This document shows, piece by piece, positions 22,878 through 32,378 of a stretch of 64,000 bases of DNA (positions are counted from its first letter, which is position 1; the number at the start of each line of letters is the position of its first letter). The DNA comes from Linnemannia schmuckeri (taxonomy: Eukaryota > Mortierellomycota > Mortierellomycetes > Mortierellales > Mortierellaceae). A program made the position numbers and the translations under genes. The notes under the pieces are model-generated. The model was given only the letters and a program-made list of their open reading frames with translations. It searched no databases and was not told where the DNA came from. The stretch covers positions 1,612,001 through 1,676,000 of the forward strand of contig JANATG010000014.1 in NCBI GenBank assembly GCA_029449235.1, written 5' to 3'.

Positions 22878-24439
22878 CTAATTTCTGGACGCCTTTTCAG
22901 GCCGATGCTCATCTACGCCCGAGGTAGTCGCCGTTCTCTTGCGGCGTCCTTTAGCCGGATTGGCGCTGTTGGTGGTGCTGTTCGAGGCCGTACTTGGGAC
23001 GCTGCCAGCGGTGGTGCTGGTGCTGGTGGTCCCGGAACTGCTGGAGTTCGAACGTGCTCCATCGTCACGCTTCGCCTTCCAAGGAAGGAAGCCGCCCTCG
23101 GCCACGGGGTGGAGGTAATCGGGGCGTTCTTGGTGCGCAAGGTATCCCTGGGTGATGTTTCCCATGTTCTCTGCCGCCATGATGTCTCGATGGTGATATA
23201 CATGGCAGTGTGGGCAGTAAAAGCATCGCATATCGACTGGGCACACAAACAGTCCGCATCCAGGGCACTTCTTACTTATGTAGAATTCATTCAGCCCTAC
23301 CACCAGATACCCAAGAGATCGAGCCTAAATAAAGTATATGCACATTAGTTATTTGCATATGTATGGGGTGGAGAGGAGTATATTTGCTGATTGGGGAACA
23401 ACACTCATGAAGCAATGTTTACCTTTTGGATAAAGTACATCAGGAATGATGAGTGGAGGGAGCTGAGCCCGGACCATATCGAGAACTGGCCTAGTCCGAT
23501 GCCAATGAGAACTGATTTTGATGGATTGTAGGGGATACCAATTCCACCACCCACAATCTTGAGCTGATCTGCCATCAATTGAAACTCAACATGTCTCGCA
23601 CGCTTCATGTCCCAAACATGCCTGTCATATCGATTGTCCCCTCCAGAATAGAACTCCAGTAAACGTGTCTCAACTGACTTGAGCTCCTTGATGTAGTTGA
23701 CGACACTCGCCTCTTATCCTTTGAGAGGAGGCAATCTGGTCTCAATGTCAAGGACTGACTCGTCCTCATCATCCGGGATCGCCTTCTTTTCGTTCTCCAA
23801 CCACCTCCGGAACCGAAAGTTAGGCTGGCAGACCGCTTTGCTCTTGACAACGAGGTTATAGAATACTGGCCTTGGCGATAGCCCGGGGGCGCTCGTTGTT
23901 GATTCTTGTACTGTGGTGGGGAGTGATGGCTCTTGAACAACGGCTCCGACTGCTGGCTGTTGGTTGGTGACAATGACGCCTTCCATAGGCAAATCGTTCT
24001 TGACAGGCTCCTTGCCTTTAGACTTGGTTGACTATTCGGCGGGCAGATGCACGAATGCTCCAAAGATGCAAGGCTGCCCGCCATCTAAGGTGAGGGTCCT
24101 GATATCCTCAATAGTTTTCCCGGACCAGTATCGCTCAATGTCCTCCTTGCTGATGATGACGTTCCGGATCTCCTGAAGGTAGTAATCTGTACCTCCCACC
24201 GTAGATGTCAGCCTCTCAGGCAGATGGTCCACTGACAGTCGCCGATAACGAACATCCTGCAGTTCCCGCAGCTTAAAGGCGAGAAGCTGTACACGGAAGC
24301 CATCTGTCCTAATAGAGCCCCTCAACACGTATCCTCGTTTATCGCAGTTCAACGCATATTTCAACGGGTCGAGGTTCTTATCCTTGACAACCTTCAGGTG
24401 AGCTCCGATCTCGCTCAATGACAACAACTTGACTGTCGC
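22878..24439 (-). pseudogene. TnpB/Fanzor/Cas12f-like RuvC and zinc-ribbon block (broken)
   Basis: Two exons, about 24439-23423 and 23324-22878, are joined by a 98-bp intron with phase 0. Order of motifs: a conserved-looking DGFRVQLLAFKLRELQDVRY; RuvC-I candidate Asp in LTLDGGQPCIFGAF (24085-24083); a strand VLIGIGLGQFS; RuvC-II Glu in GLNEFYISKKCPGC (23288-23286); zinc ribbon CPGC...CPHC; RuvC-III Asp in HRDIMAAENM (23186-23184). This E-x(5-7)-CxxC...CxxC...RDxxAAxN layout is the hallmark of the TnpB/Cas12f TNB domain. The family comprises RNA-guided DNA nucleases of transposons (TnpB, Fanzor). In-frame TAG (24032-24034) and TAA (23714-23716) break it, and no ATG precedes 24427. The C-terminal tail after the ribbon is Ser/Thr-rich and then basic. 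Confidence 0.72.
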
Positions 24440-24771
24440 GAATCTTTAACGGGGCAGACAGGGCAGACGGAAAATGACCTTTCAGCTCTGTAGGGCGGAC
24501 ACAAGACAAAGGCAGAACAAGAACAGGACAAGGCAGGGCAAGAGAGGATAAAAGGAGACAGGGATTAGAAGGGTGGCTTTCAAAGTGTTATTCGAGTTAC
24601 TAAGTGCGGAACAAGCTACGTTAGACTATGGCTACTTATACTGGCTATCTGGGCTTTTAATAAATTATTTCTGCAGGAGCAGCCTGGATGCATATGAATT
24701 AATGCAACAAAGCCTTGCTGCATAATAATTAATGCATAGGCTGCCTTGAGCCTAGGATGCAACACCTGAGC
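24440..24771. repeat. 330-bp interruption inside the transposon coding block, with fold-back core
   Basis: Non-coding DNA separating the two nuclease blocks, which are also out of frame with each other here. It contains an imperfect inverted repeat (about 24678-24708 against 24714-24745, sharing aggctgc and atgcat elements) and two copies of cctaggctca-like sequence. It could be a nested miniature element, or the spacer of a two-gene element. Confidence 0.4.
24633..24640 (-). promoter_or_regulatory. TATA-like box upstream of the RuvC block
   Basis: The minus strand reads TATAAGTA, the same octamer as the RNase T2 TATA boxes, 206 bp upstream of the RuvC coding block. A pyrimidine-rich leader follows. 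It would fit separate transcription of the second block, or be chance. Confidence 0.3.
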
Positions 24772-27722
24772 CTAGGACGCGACAAAGAGGTCATGGGACG
24801 CGACATTGACAGCAGCTCGGTGCCTCGCCTTTCTCTTCTGACGACTCGTTAGTCCTTGGGGCGCCACGTCACAGATGAAGTGTTTTATGATGTATCCGGG
24901 CTCTTTCCCACCAATCCATGTGTCGAGATCGTTCGTTGACGTCATGTGCGTATGACCCTGAAGAGCCAACTCTTCCAGTCTCTCCCTTAACAACTTTCGC
25001 ATCCAAAAGAATGAGGCAAGCTCCCGTTCGGAGAACGATATAAAAGGTTGCTGAGAAGTGGTGAATGGAGCGATCTTGCGGCTGTTGTTGGTGAGTTTGT
25101 TAAGGCGGAGAAAGTTCTCAGCCGCTGAAATACCTTCTCGAATTTGGATGTCGACGGTCGCTCCCATGATCCCTTTCTTCTTCATAGCCTCAGCCTATAA
25201 TGAAAGAAAACAATCATTAGAATTTTTGTATTTTTTTTGAAGATAAGAATTTGAAAACATAGTAACGACAGGGAAAAAAAACACTTCAATGCATACCTTC
25301 TTGTAGAGATCAAACGTCCCATTCCTGTAGATTTTCTTGAGTTCCAAGGCTAGTTGGACAGACACCGATCGCACCAAGGAGTTAGGAGTAAAGGGCATGT
25401 GAACATCGATCTCGCCGCGCGACCGAGGTGGGTGGTATAACTTTCGGTCGACAAGCCAGTTGATGAGGGTGTTGACTATGGGGATAATTCCAGTGTTCTC
25501 GGTAAGGCTTTCGACTGTTTGCCCCTTATTTGGGGATAGTTTCCAGGATACAGAAATGTAAGGAAGGACCGGAGAAAACGGTCTGAATCTGTTTCGTCTT
25601 TGTCGTCGATGTCGTTGTTATTCTGATTGTTCGTCTTCTCGCAATCCCCCTCATCCTCACCACTGTCCTCCTCGGGCTTGATGCGTTCGCATAGATGGTC
25701 AAGAATCCTACGCTCATCGTCGGATATGGCATCTCTCCTAGCCGCGACCTGCTTCCTGACCCGAGCCGTGTCATTCATAGAGTCTGTAGAGGACCGACAC
25801 TCAGTCATCAACTTACTTCGGCAGCATCCATCTTCTTGCCCATGGCCTCGACAAACTGACCTACGAGTCGCTGGGCCTCCCGTTTGACATCCGCTGCAAG
25901 ATGAATAGCCTCCTGAAGATACTCGATCACGAGCCGCTGTAGATCAAAGTGGTCCAAGGCGGGCGTCGAAGGTGCGGACATTGTTGTAGTTGGCATAGTC
26001 GACCCAGACATGACTGTTGCTGGCCTGGAGGAGGCGGGCGCGGATAATGGGATAAAAACCCTCTTGGTGCTGGCGGCTAGCGTTCCGGTCTCGAGCGTCA
26101 CTGTTGGATGGTACCATGCCATAAAACGCACAAGTCCCTTCTTGCCCTTTGTGCCTGGTGGCTTCTTGGCAACAGTGGAGTCCTTTTCCGCTTTGGCCTT
26201 AGATTTGATGCTGATGGACTGATCGGCGGTTGTTGTGGGATGTTCCTTGTAGTATTTCAGAACAAACTGTTTCATCTTTGGCGGAGGATCATGTCCTGTT
26301 TTCCTGGTTCTTTCTTTGAACGAGAATCGGGCGCGGTTTCGGGGGATTCTGGTCCTGTTGAGAAGTGGATGACCGTCGTCCTGTTGTGCTGCAACCGAAG
26401 GTGTGTCGTGTTCCTGTGGGACCGGGGCTGCTTGTGGCAGAGACGATCCTGAGACCAGAATGGGGGATTCCACGGTTCTGTACCGATTGAAAGACCGAGG
26501 CTTCCGCACTCGAACAAGGTTTTCTTGGGAAAACCTATATCAAAACAAATATAATAAATGGTAAGATACATGTCAATACAAAAAAGCGAACGAAAAAGCT
26601 ATAAACATCCTATCAAATTACCTGGACCTAGTTCCTTGCGTTTGCTTCCAGTGATCGTATCTCTGCATCAGATCATCGAAACGATGATGACATGCATCAA
26701 AGACAATTTGAGAAGGAGTCTGAACTACTACAGGTTCAATCCGAGTCTGTAGCTGGTCGACAAACACTCTCATGGAGGTTTCAAAGGTCTTCTGCTGCGT
26801 GTTCCTTGTTACGACCTTGCCATCCTGTAGGTACGCCGACACGAGGTCTCGAACAGCTATTTTAAAAGAAAAAAGGTAGCGATTAGAATTTAATATAAGG
26901 AGGTTGTGAAACGCTCCAAATAAAAGTCTTTTTTGACAAAACTATACCTGGTCTGTGCCCAATGGCCTTGATGATGGAAAAGTTGGTTGCCGGACCAAGG
27001 GAGTAGATGTTCCTCTGGTAGTCATTTCTCGAGACAATGGCCAGTGCAGTGAACTGGTTTCGGCTGAATTCGATAGTCTTGAGGACGTCCGGCATATAGT
27101 AGGCAAGAATGACATTCCGTAAGACAGGTCGCCAAAGTGTTTGGACAGATGCGTAGGCCATCATGTCACTGTCCGAGGAGATTATAATGTCCCCTGGCTG
27201 GGCATCTTGGGCGATAGCAACATCTGCCTCTGTATCGCAAAGTATAACAGTCGAACCGATACCTCTCATGCACTCCGCAAACTATTGCCGATTCGACAAG
27301 GACCAATAGAACGCCGAAGCAAAGTTCTTCTTGATGGAGATAAACTGCTGTTTCCTGATCCTTTGACCCGCCTCCATTCGTGATGCGAAAATGTCCATGC
27401 TAGTCGAAAGATCGTCCAGCGCCTTCAGTCTCCCTGTTTTTCGTGCCTCGGCAGTGTTCTGCTTCTCTACTGCCTGTGGTCCATCAAGGTATAGCGTCAT
27501 GTTGAGATGGTTCCCAAATCATTCCACTTCCTTTTGCAGGATTCTATTGGCGACATCCGGAGAATGTTTAGAGTAGGCATCCCTAATTGTGCGGCAACTG
27601 GTGCCGAGGACATCAAAGCGGCGTCGTCCGGTTGTTGGGATGCTGGTGAGTATGGTGTTGTACAGCAAAACAGGGTTGTACCCCTTACGGCGAATGAAAG
27701 GGAACCAGCCGAAGAGCCCCAT
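24772..27722 (-). pseudogene. XPG/FEN1-like nuclease block of the transposon (broken)
   Basis: ATG at 27722. Proposed exons: 27722-26948, 26856-26622, 26534-25817, 25748-25297 and 25194-24772. Introns are 68-102 bp and phases agree. The N-terminus MGLFGWFPFIRRKGY and the blocks RFDVLG, LYLDGPQ, TEADVAIAQ and ISSDSDMMAY follow the XPG-N and XPG-I order. Six acidic residues fall where FEN1 binds metal: D37, D80, E165, D167, D184 and D186. Family role: structure-specific 5'-nuclease. Lesions are TGA at 27519-27521 and TAG at 27282-27284 (both in frame with coding on either side), a frameshift near 25525-25545, and TAG at 24772-24774. Residues beyond about 260 match no domain I know, although they stay coding-like. 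It may originally have continued into the RuvC block below. Confidence 0.7.
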
Positions 27723-27877
27723 GGTGCTGGGACATGCGCTTTTGGGATTGGAAGAAAGGAATGTTGAAAAGAAGTGTTGTTCGCTGAAATTGGCAAGAGT
27801 AGAGCTTAAAAGTGTCGCTGCTCTATTGCCTACCTTCCTAAATGCTTATTTCCCGCAATAATGGCTGCCAATGAGAG

Positions 27878-27897
27878 AATTATAGCGCCCATTGTCC
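27878..27897 (-). repeat. Right terminal inverted repeat of the transposon
   Basis: Plus strand reads aattatagcgcccattgtcc, the partner of the repeat at 22767-22786. It lies 156 bp upstream of the first codon of the nuclease coding block. Confidence 0.75.
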
Positions 27898-27949
27898 TGT
27901 TTCGCAAACACGGAAACAACTCACCTTCTTTCCTGCTTCTGCATGAGTT

Positions 27950-28409
27950 ATGTCCACCACCGCGTGCCATGCAAACATTTTGTACTTGGTATCACGGATT
28001 TATAACGACATGAAGATCTGTTTCAACGGAAGTGATATGCCTTCACCGAATCTAACCATCCCTGCCGACAATGGCAGAGATAACGACGATAGCGATGATA
28101 GAGACGACGAACTTTCTCCCAGGTTGAAGGCGATGTTGTCGCCACCACTTGTATTGCAACTTGAGAAGGCCAGGGCTGAAAAAAACAGAAGCCGCAAGGA
28201 AAGCCAGGGAAAGTGACCGAGTAGTTGCGTTCAGGGAGTGTGAGATCAGAATGGTTTCTTTGCTAATGATGATGGGCGATGAAGCGAAAGCCATAAAAAG
28301 GAGAAAGTGCACTCTTCCTTACTTTCAAAGCACGACTGCAGGACTCGAGCTTACTCTTCTTGAGATGAAGGGCTTGAACACTGTCAAAGCAGGTCGACCT
28401 TGCCAGTGA
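27950..28409 (+). pseudogene. Degenerate coding fragment, unknown family
   Basis: Two overlapping frames read as one protein if one A is removed from the A7 run at about 28178: LSPRLKAMLSPPLVLQLEKA, then EAARKARESDRVVAF, then SLLMMMGDEAKAIKRRK. Charged helical C-termini like this occur in DNA-binding transposon or transcription proteins, but I cannot assign a family. It lies just outside the right transposon repeat. Confidence 0.3.
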
Positions 28410-28539
28410 ATAGATTGATAATGTCAAATGAGCTTGTGTAAATTGAATTTGAAGATTATTCCAAATTAGGAATAATTTCGCTGGACTGTCAATTTCGTCT
28501 CTTTCCTAGAATGGGTTTAGGCGCCCATTGGCCCCTAGC

Positions 28540-28658
28540 AAGAGGTCTGGTCTGTTGCTGTTTTTGGTTAGTTCCTTGTCAATTATGAGTATTTTGTTAA
28601 GCAAATCCTCTGTAGCTGACAAGGTCTAACCAAAAACAAAACATCAGACCAGACCTCT
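28540..28658. mobile_element. 119-bp fold-back MITE with 9-bp target duplication (Mutator-like)
   Basis: Arms 28541-28581 and 28617-28658 are inverted repeats: agaggtctggtctg is perfect, then tgtttttggttag and ccttgtca after short mismatches. The loop is 35 nt. Directly outside both ends lies gcccctagc (28531-28539 and 28659-28667), a perfect 9-bp direct repeat. Long inverted repeats with a 9-bp duplication are typical of Mutator-superfamily elements. No coding capacity, so it is non-autonomous. Confidence 0.75.
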
Positions 28659-28941
28659 GCCCCTAGCCGAGGCCAACAGCGACGCAACTGTGATAGGAAT
28701 TAAATTTTCGCAGCCAATCATTCTTACAAAACGCGACCTGGACGCGACTTCGAGGTTGAATTAGAAAGAACGCGACTGAGGTATGAGGGACGAGTGTGCA
28801 AATATTCATTAATGGTAGATATTATCTAAGTGAAATTGGGTCTATCATATCGTTCATTCATTCTATCTACAGTAATAAAAAACCAAGGAATGTGCATAGG
28901 GATATAACCATCTCTCACTCCTTCTCCTTCTCCCCTTAATG

Positions 28942-31900
28942 TTAAAGCCGATACCCAGGCAATACCCCAAAAACAATTCCCACACAAACAGTATACAACA
29001 CCGCTACCGCCACAACCTTCATCCCCCTGCGTCGATGCAACTTGATCAAGTAAGGTTCCTTGACTTTAGCAAACCGCATCCATTTGGTCTCACTGACGCC
29101 CATGGCTACCAGGATCGGGCAGATGTTGAATTGGAACGTCGTGCATAGGAATGCTCCTATGAATATCGGGATCAGCGCCTATTTTTGAAATAAGGGACAG
29201 GGTTCACTTCAGTCAGTCATGATCAAATTTCATCGAATCAAATATTCCCAAGGTCGGTAGCAAGAACAATAAGGAGGGCGAAAGTCTTACCCAGGCGCGG
29301 AGAGAACGAGGCCGGATATTCAAAAAGATTAACGACAGCACAACAGAGAACCCAACAAACAAGAAAAACAACCCCGCCACAACCCTCACCAGCCGATGCA
29401 AGGGAACCATATTCCCATACGCTCTCGCCTTCAGAAATCGCGGGAAATAATACGACTCCATACCTTCAAACACAACCTCACGGGCCTCTGCAAAGACCAG
29501 CCCTAGGTCTTGATCTGGTTGTTGGAGTGGTGAAGCATTTGTCGGACCGCGTTGGTGGTGGGATGAGGAAGAAAGTCGATTTTTTTGTTGTTTTTCTTTG
29601 GACGAGGATGTGGGGGAAGGGAGGAGGTGAGGGACGGATTCGGAGACGGAATAGTATTTGGAGTTGGCGGATTTCTCGTTTGTCGGATAGGGACTCGAGG
29701 ACAGCTGGGGGGCTGAGGTTGTAGTAGGACTTCCCAGGTTGTTCTTGCGCTTCAATACCGGGCTTGATGGTCCTACTCCACCACTTCCTTCAATCCCTAC
29801 ACTACCCGCAGCCAACGACGGCTGACTTCCTCCCTGGCTCATCATCTTGGAATCCATCAACATCGCAACCCTCTGTCGGACTTCACCCGGGATGCGGACA
29901 CGCTTCTCCGCCTGAGGGATCAGGTACTTGTAATAGATCCGTTCTGCCGATCGCTGCAGATCTTCCTTTGTCACCCCGCTACTTCCAGACGTCATTGCTC
30001 GTCGCGGTGCTGCTGTCGCCGCTCGTGCAACAGTACCAGTACTAGTTTCTGTGTTCTCGGTTGTAGTAGTAGTCTTAGTGGTCGAGCTACCGTTGGTATC
30101 AACACGTTGTTCAGCGTTCATGACGATCCCGGCATCCTTACTCAACGACGACGGTGCTCCTGTTCCTGTTACTCCTGCTTTTGCTTTTGCTCTTGCTCCT
30201 GAGGGTGCTCTTTTGGCGGCTGAGGTAAGAGGATGGGCGCCCGTAGAAGTCCCTTCCGAGACACCAAAAGCCGTCCCAGACTGAGTCTCCAACTCACTCG
30301 GATGTGCCCATGACGCAGGCACAGCTCCCGGCAGACGAACATGCTGAACCTTTTGAACAGCTACTGGGAAATGTCCCTGCTGCTGTTTTTGTAGTTGCTG
30401 CTGTAGTGGTGGCGCGGATGGGTTCTTGAGCGCATTATGCACCATCAAAATCGGGTCCGAAGTCTCCTTGGTATCATGCAAATACTGTCGTGTGAGGTCA
30501 TAATGCTGGTGTGGCGTAGTGGGCGAAGGATTGGTGCTGCTTGTTGCACCGGCAGCAGGGTCGATGATGGAGCTGCCATCGGCGGAGGACATCTCCAAAT
30601 ATCGGTTGACTGCTGACCAGTGGGGTTCGTACATGTCTGCCGTTACACTCGGCTGCTTCTTGTGAGTACTGCCCTTCTCGTCCTCTATTTCGTTCGTTCA
30701 AAAGTCAACATATGGGACTGTGAGTGACAAAGGAAAAAAAGGCATTGCTGTGCTATACTGCAGAGAGAGGGAGAGAGAGAACCAAAGGAGCTCTCAGTCT
30801 GTGCACTGACCACACATATCAACAAGCAACCAGGAGCAACAAAAAACGACAAACTTACCGAGACCACGAACGCCGAAACCCAAGGCAGCAGCTTGGGCCT
30901 CATAAGCCGCCAACTCCAACTCCATTTTCTGCCTCTCCTCCCTCTCTCGCTCCCTCTCCTCTCTCTCAACCCTCTCTCGCTCCATCCGCATCTCCCTCTC
31001 AGCCATCGCCATCCTCCTCTTCGTCGCACGAACATACAATCTCCACAACACCTCGTGTGCGGTAACGTCCAACCAGAAATCAACCTCCTCACTCGATTTC
31101 TCGTCGTCCCTCATGTACAAATAAAAGTTGAATAGACAGACGGGCGGCTGGGTTTTGCGGTGAAGAACTTGCCAGAGGTTTGGGAGATGTTGGAAGCGTG
31201 GATCATCAGAGGAGGACGAGTAGGTCAGGTCCATGCCTTGGGAGCCTTGCTTCTTGCTTGTGCTGATGGTGTTGTGCTTGTTAATATTGGTGTTGTAGTA
31301 GCTGCTGCTGTCGTTACTACCGGTGCTGTATGGGCGTGAATGGTTCGTACCAGTATCAGTACCAGTGCTGGTGCCGAGATATGTTTGTTGCTGTCCTTGC
31401 TGTTGTCTCCGTGAACCAGATGCACGGGGCTGAAGTTGACGCTGCTGCTGCTGCTGTTGAAGGTCTGGGGATGCAGTAACAGATCGAGACGCAAATACTT
31501 TTTCAGGGCGAGTCGGCGGCGACAATGGAATTGTTTGGAACTGTCCACCATCCTGCCCACGGTACCCTCGATACTCTTCAGCACCGACAGGTGAAGGAAC
31601 CCCACCAGCGTCCACAAGTGTCGAAGGTGTGAATGGGAAACTGGGGCTTCCTGTTGATGCCGTATTCAGTGGTGGCTCTGGGTATCCTCTCATCATCACA
31701 ATGCTGTCTCTCTGCTGCCGCTGCTGACGTTGCTGTCCTGGTGGCAGTTGGTATTGTTGACCTGGATGAGAAGGGTACGGCGAATAAGGTGTCAAACCGC
31801 CACCACTACTTCCAGCAACCGCAGTATCAAGCGTATCTTCATGCCCTTCAATGTCTGTACTGGTAGAAGAGACAGGTCGAAAGGTGACACTGGCCTGAGC

Positions 31901-32017
31901 CTTTTGTGTCTGGATAGCTTCCAGCGGTGGGTGGTGTGCTTTGCGAGAGGTAGTCGAAGGAGTGGCAGAGATGGATGAGGATAATGCGTTGGAGGTGGAG
32001 GTGTTATTGAATGTCAT
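28942..32017 (-). CDS. RAX1: RAX1-like RGS-domain membrane protein
   Basis: Exons 32017-30859, 30684-29291 and 29178-28942 total 2790 bases and give 929 residues with matching phases. After a disordered Gln/Ser-rich N-terminus, the RGS start is clear at residues about 285-340: LPNLWQVLHRKTQPPVCLFN, then FYLYMRDDEKSSEEVDFWLD. A charged Arg/Glu coiled-coil and a long low-complexity insert split it from the C-terminal RGS part (KEDLQRSAERIYYKYLIPQA ... FPRFLKARAYGNM). Three membrane helices follow (VVAGLFFLFVGFSVVLSLIF; ALIPIFIGAFLCTTF; VVAVAVLYTVCVGIVFGVL). Yeast Rax1 marks bud sites, and relatives act in polarity and G-protein signalling. I chose the ATG at 32017 because a TATA-like element lies 134 bp upstream. 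The frame is open further, but without an ATG. Confidence 0.88.
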
Positions 32018-32150
32018 ATTATGGATGGTGGCGATGTTGGTTGAGAGTGCTGTAGAATGGTTGGTAGGGCTGAGAGGTGTTGTATGGTTAAGCGATGCTG
32101 GTGAACTCGTTATTAGTGCCAAAAGGATGACGATAAGGGATAGGAAAGAG

Positions 32151-32160
32151 TGTATATAAA
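32151..32160 (-). promoter_or_regulatory. TATA-like element of RAX1
   Basis: The minus strand reads TTTATATACA about 134 bp before the chosen ATG, a spacing close to that of the RNase T2 genes. Confidence 0.4.
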
Positions 32161-32292
32161 GTGTTTAGGGAATGGGTAGGATTAGTGAATCGATATGTAG
32201 TTAGGTGAAGTATTAATTGTCGGAAGAGGAAGAGGATGAAGTGGTGAAGGAAGGATAGGGCATTACGCAGATGGAGGTAAGAGAGGAAGAGA

Positions 32293-32378
32293 GGAAGGAA
32301 GGAAGGAAGGAAGGAAGGAAGGAAGGAAGGAAGGAAGGAAGGAAGGAAGGAAGGAAGGAAGGAAGGAAGGAAGGAAGG
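32293..32378. repeat. (GGAA)n microsatellite
   Basis: About 21 uninterrupted GGAA units, roughly 130 bp upstream of the RAX1 TATA-like element. On the minus strand the unit is TTCC. Confidence 0.95.

Larger units (their letters stand above)
22767..27897 (-). mobile_element. DNA transposon with 20-bp TIRs carrying XPG-like and TnpB-like nuclease modules
   Basis: Two 20-bp inverted repeats, 22767-22786 (ggacaatgggcgccataatt) and 27878-27897, match at 19 of 20 positions and bound a 5131-bp unit. Everything coding-like inside lies on the minus strand and runs almost end to end: first codon 156 bp from the right repeat, last codon 92 bp from the left repeat. No known transposase (DDE, tyrosine recombinase or HUH) was recognised. 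The two enzyme-like modules are a FEN1/XPG 5'-nuclease fold and a TnpB/Fanzor-type RuvC with zinc ribbon. I see no convincing target-site duplication: flanks are ggctggg on the left and tgtttcg on the right. Boundaries rest on the repeats alone. Confidence 0.72.

Noticed and set aside
22878..27722. In-frame TAG/TAA/TGA as recoded sense codons
   Set aside because: Host genes in the window use all three as terminators, and a frameshift is also present, so decay is simpler.
32018..32122. Hydrophobic upstream extension of RAX1
   Set aside because: No ATG in frame, and a TATA-like element lies just upstream, so this is probably 5' untranslated region.
32293..32378. CRISPR-like repeat array
   Set aside because: Simple GGAA microsatellite without spacers.
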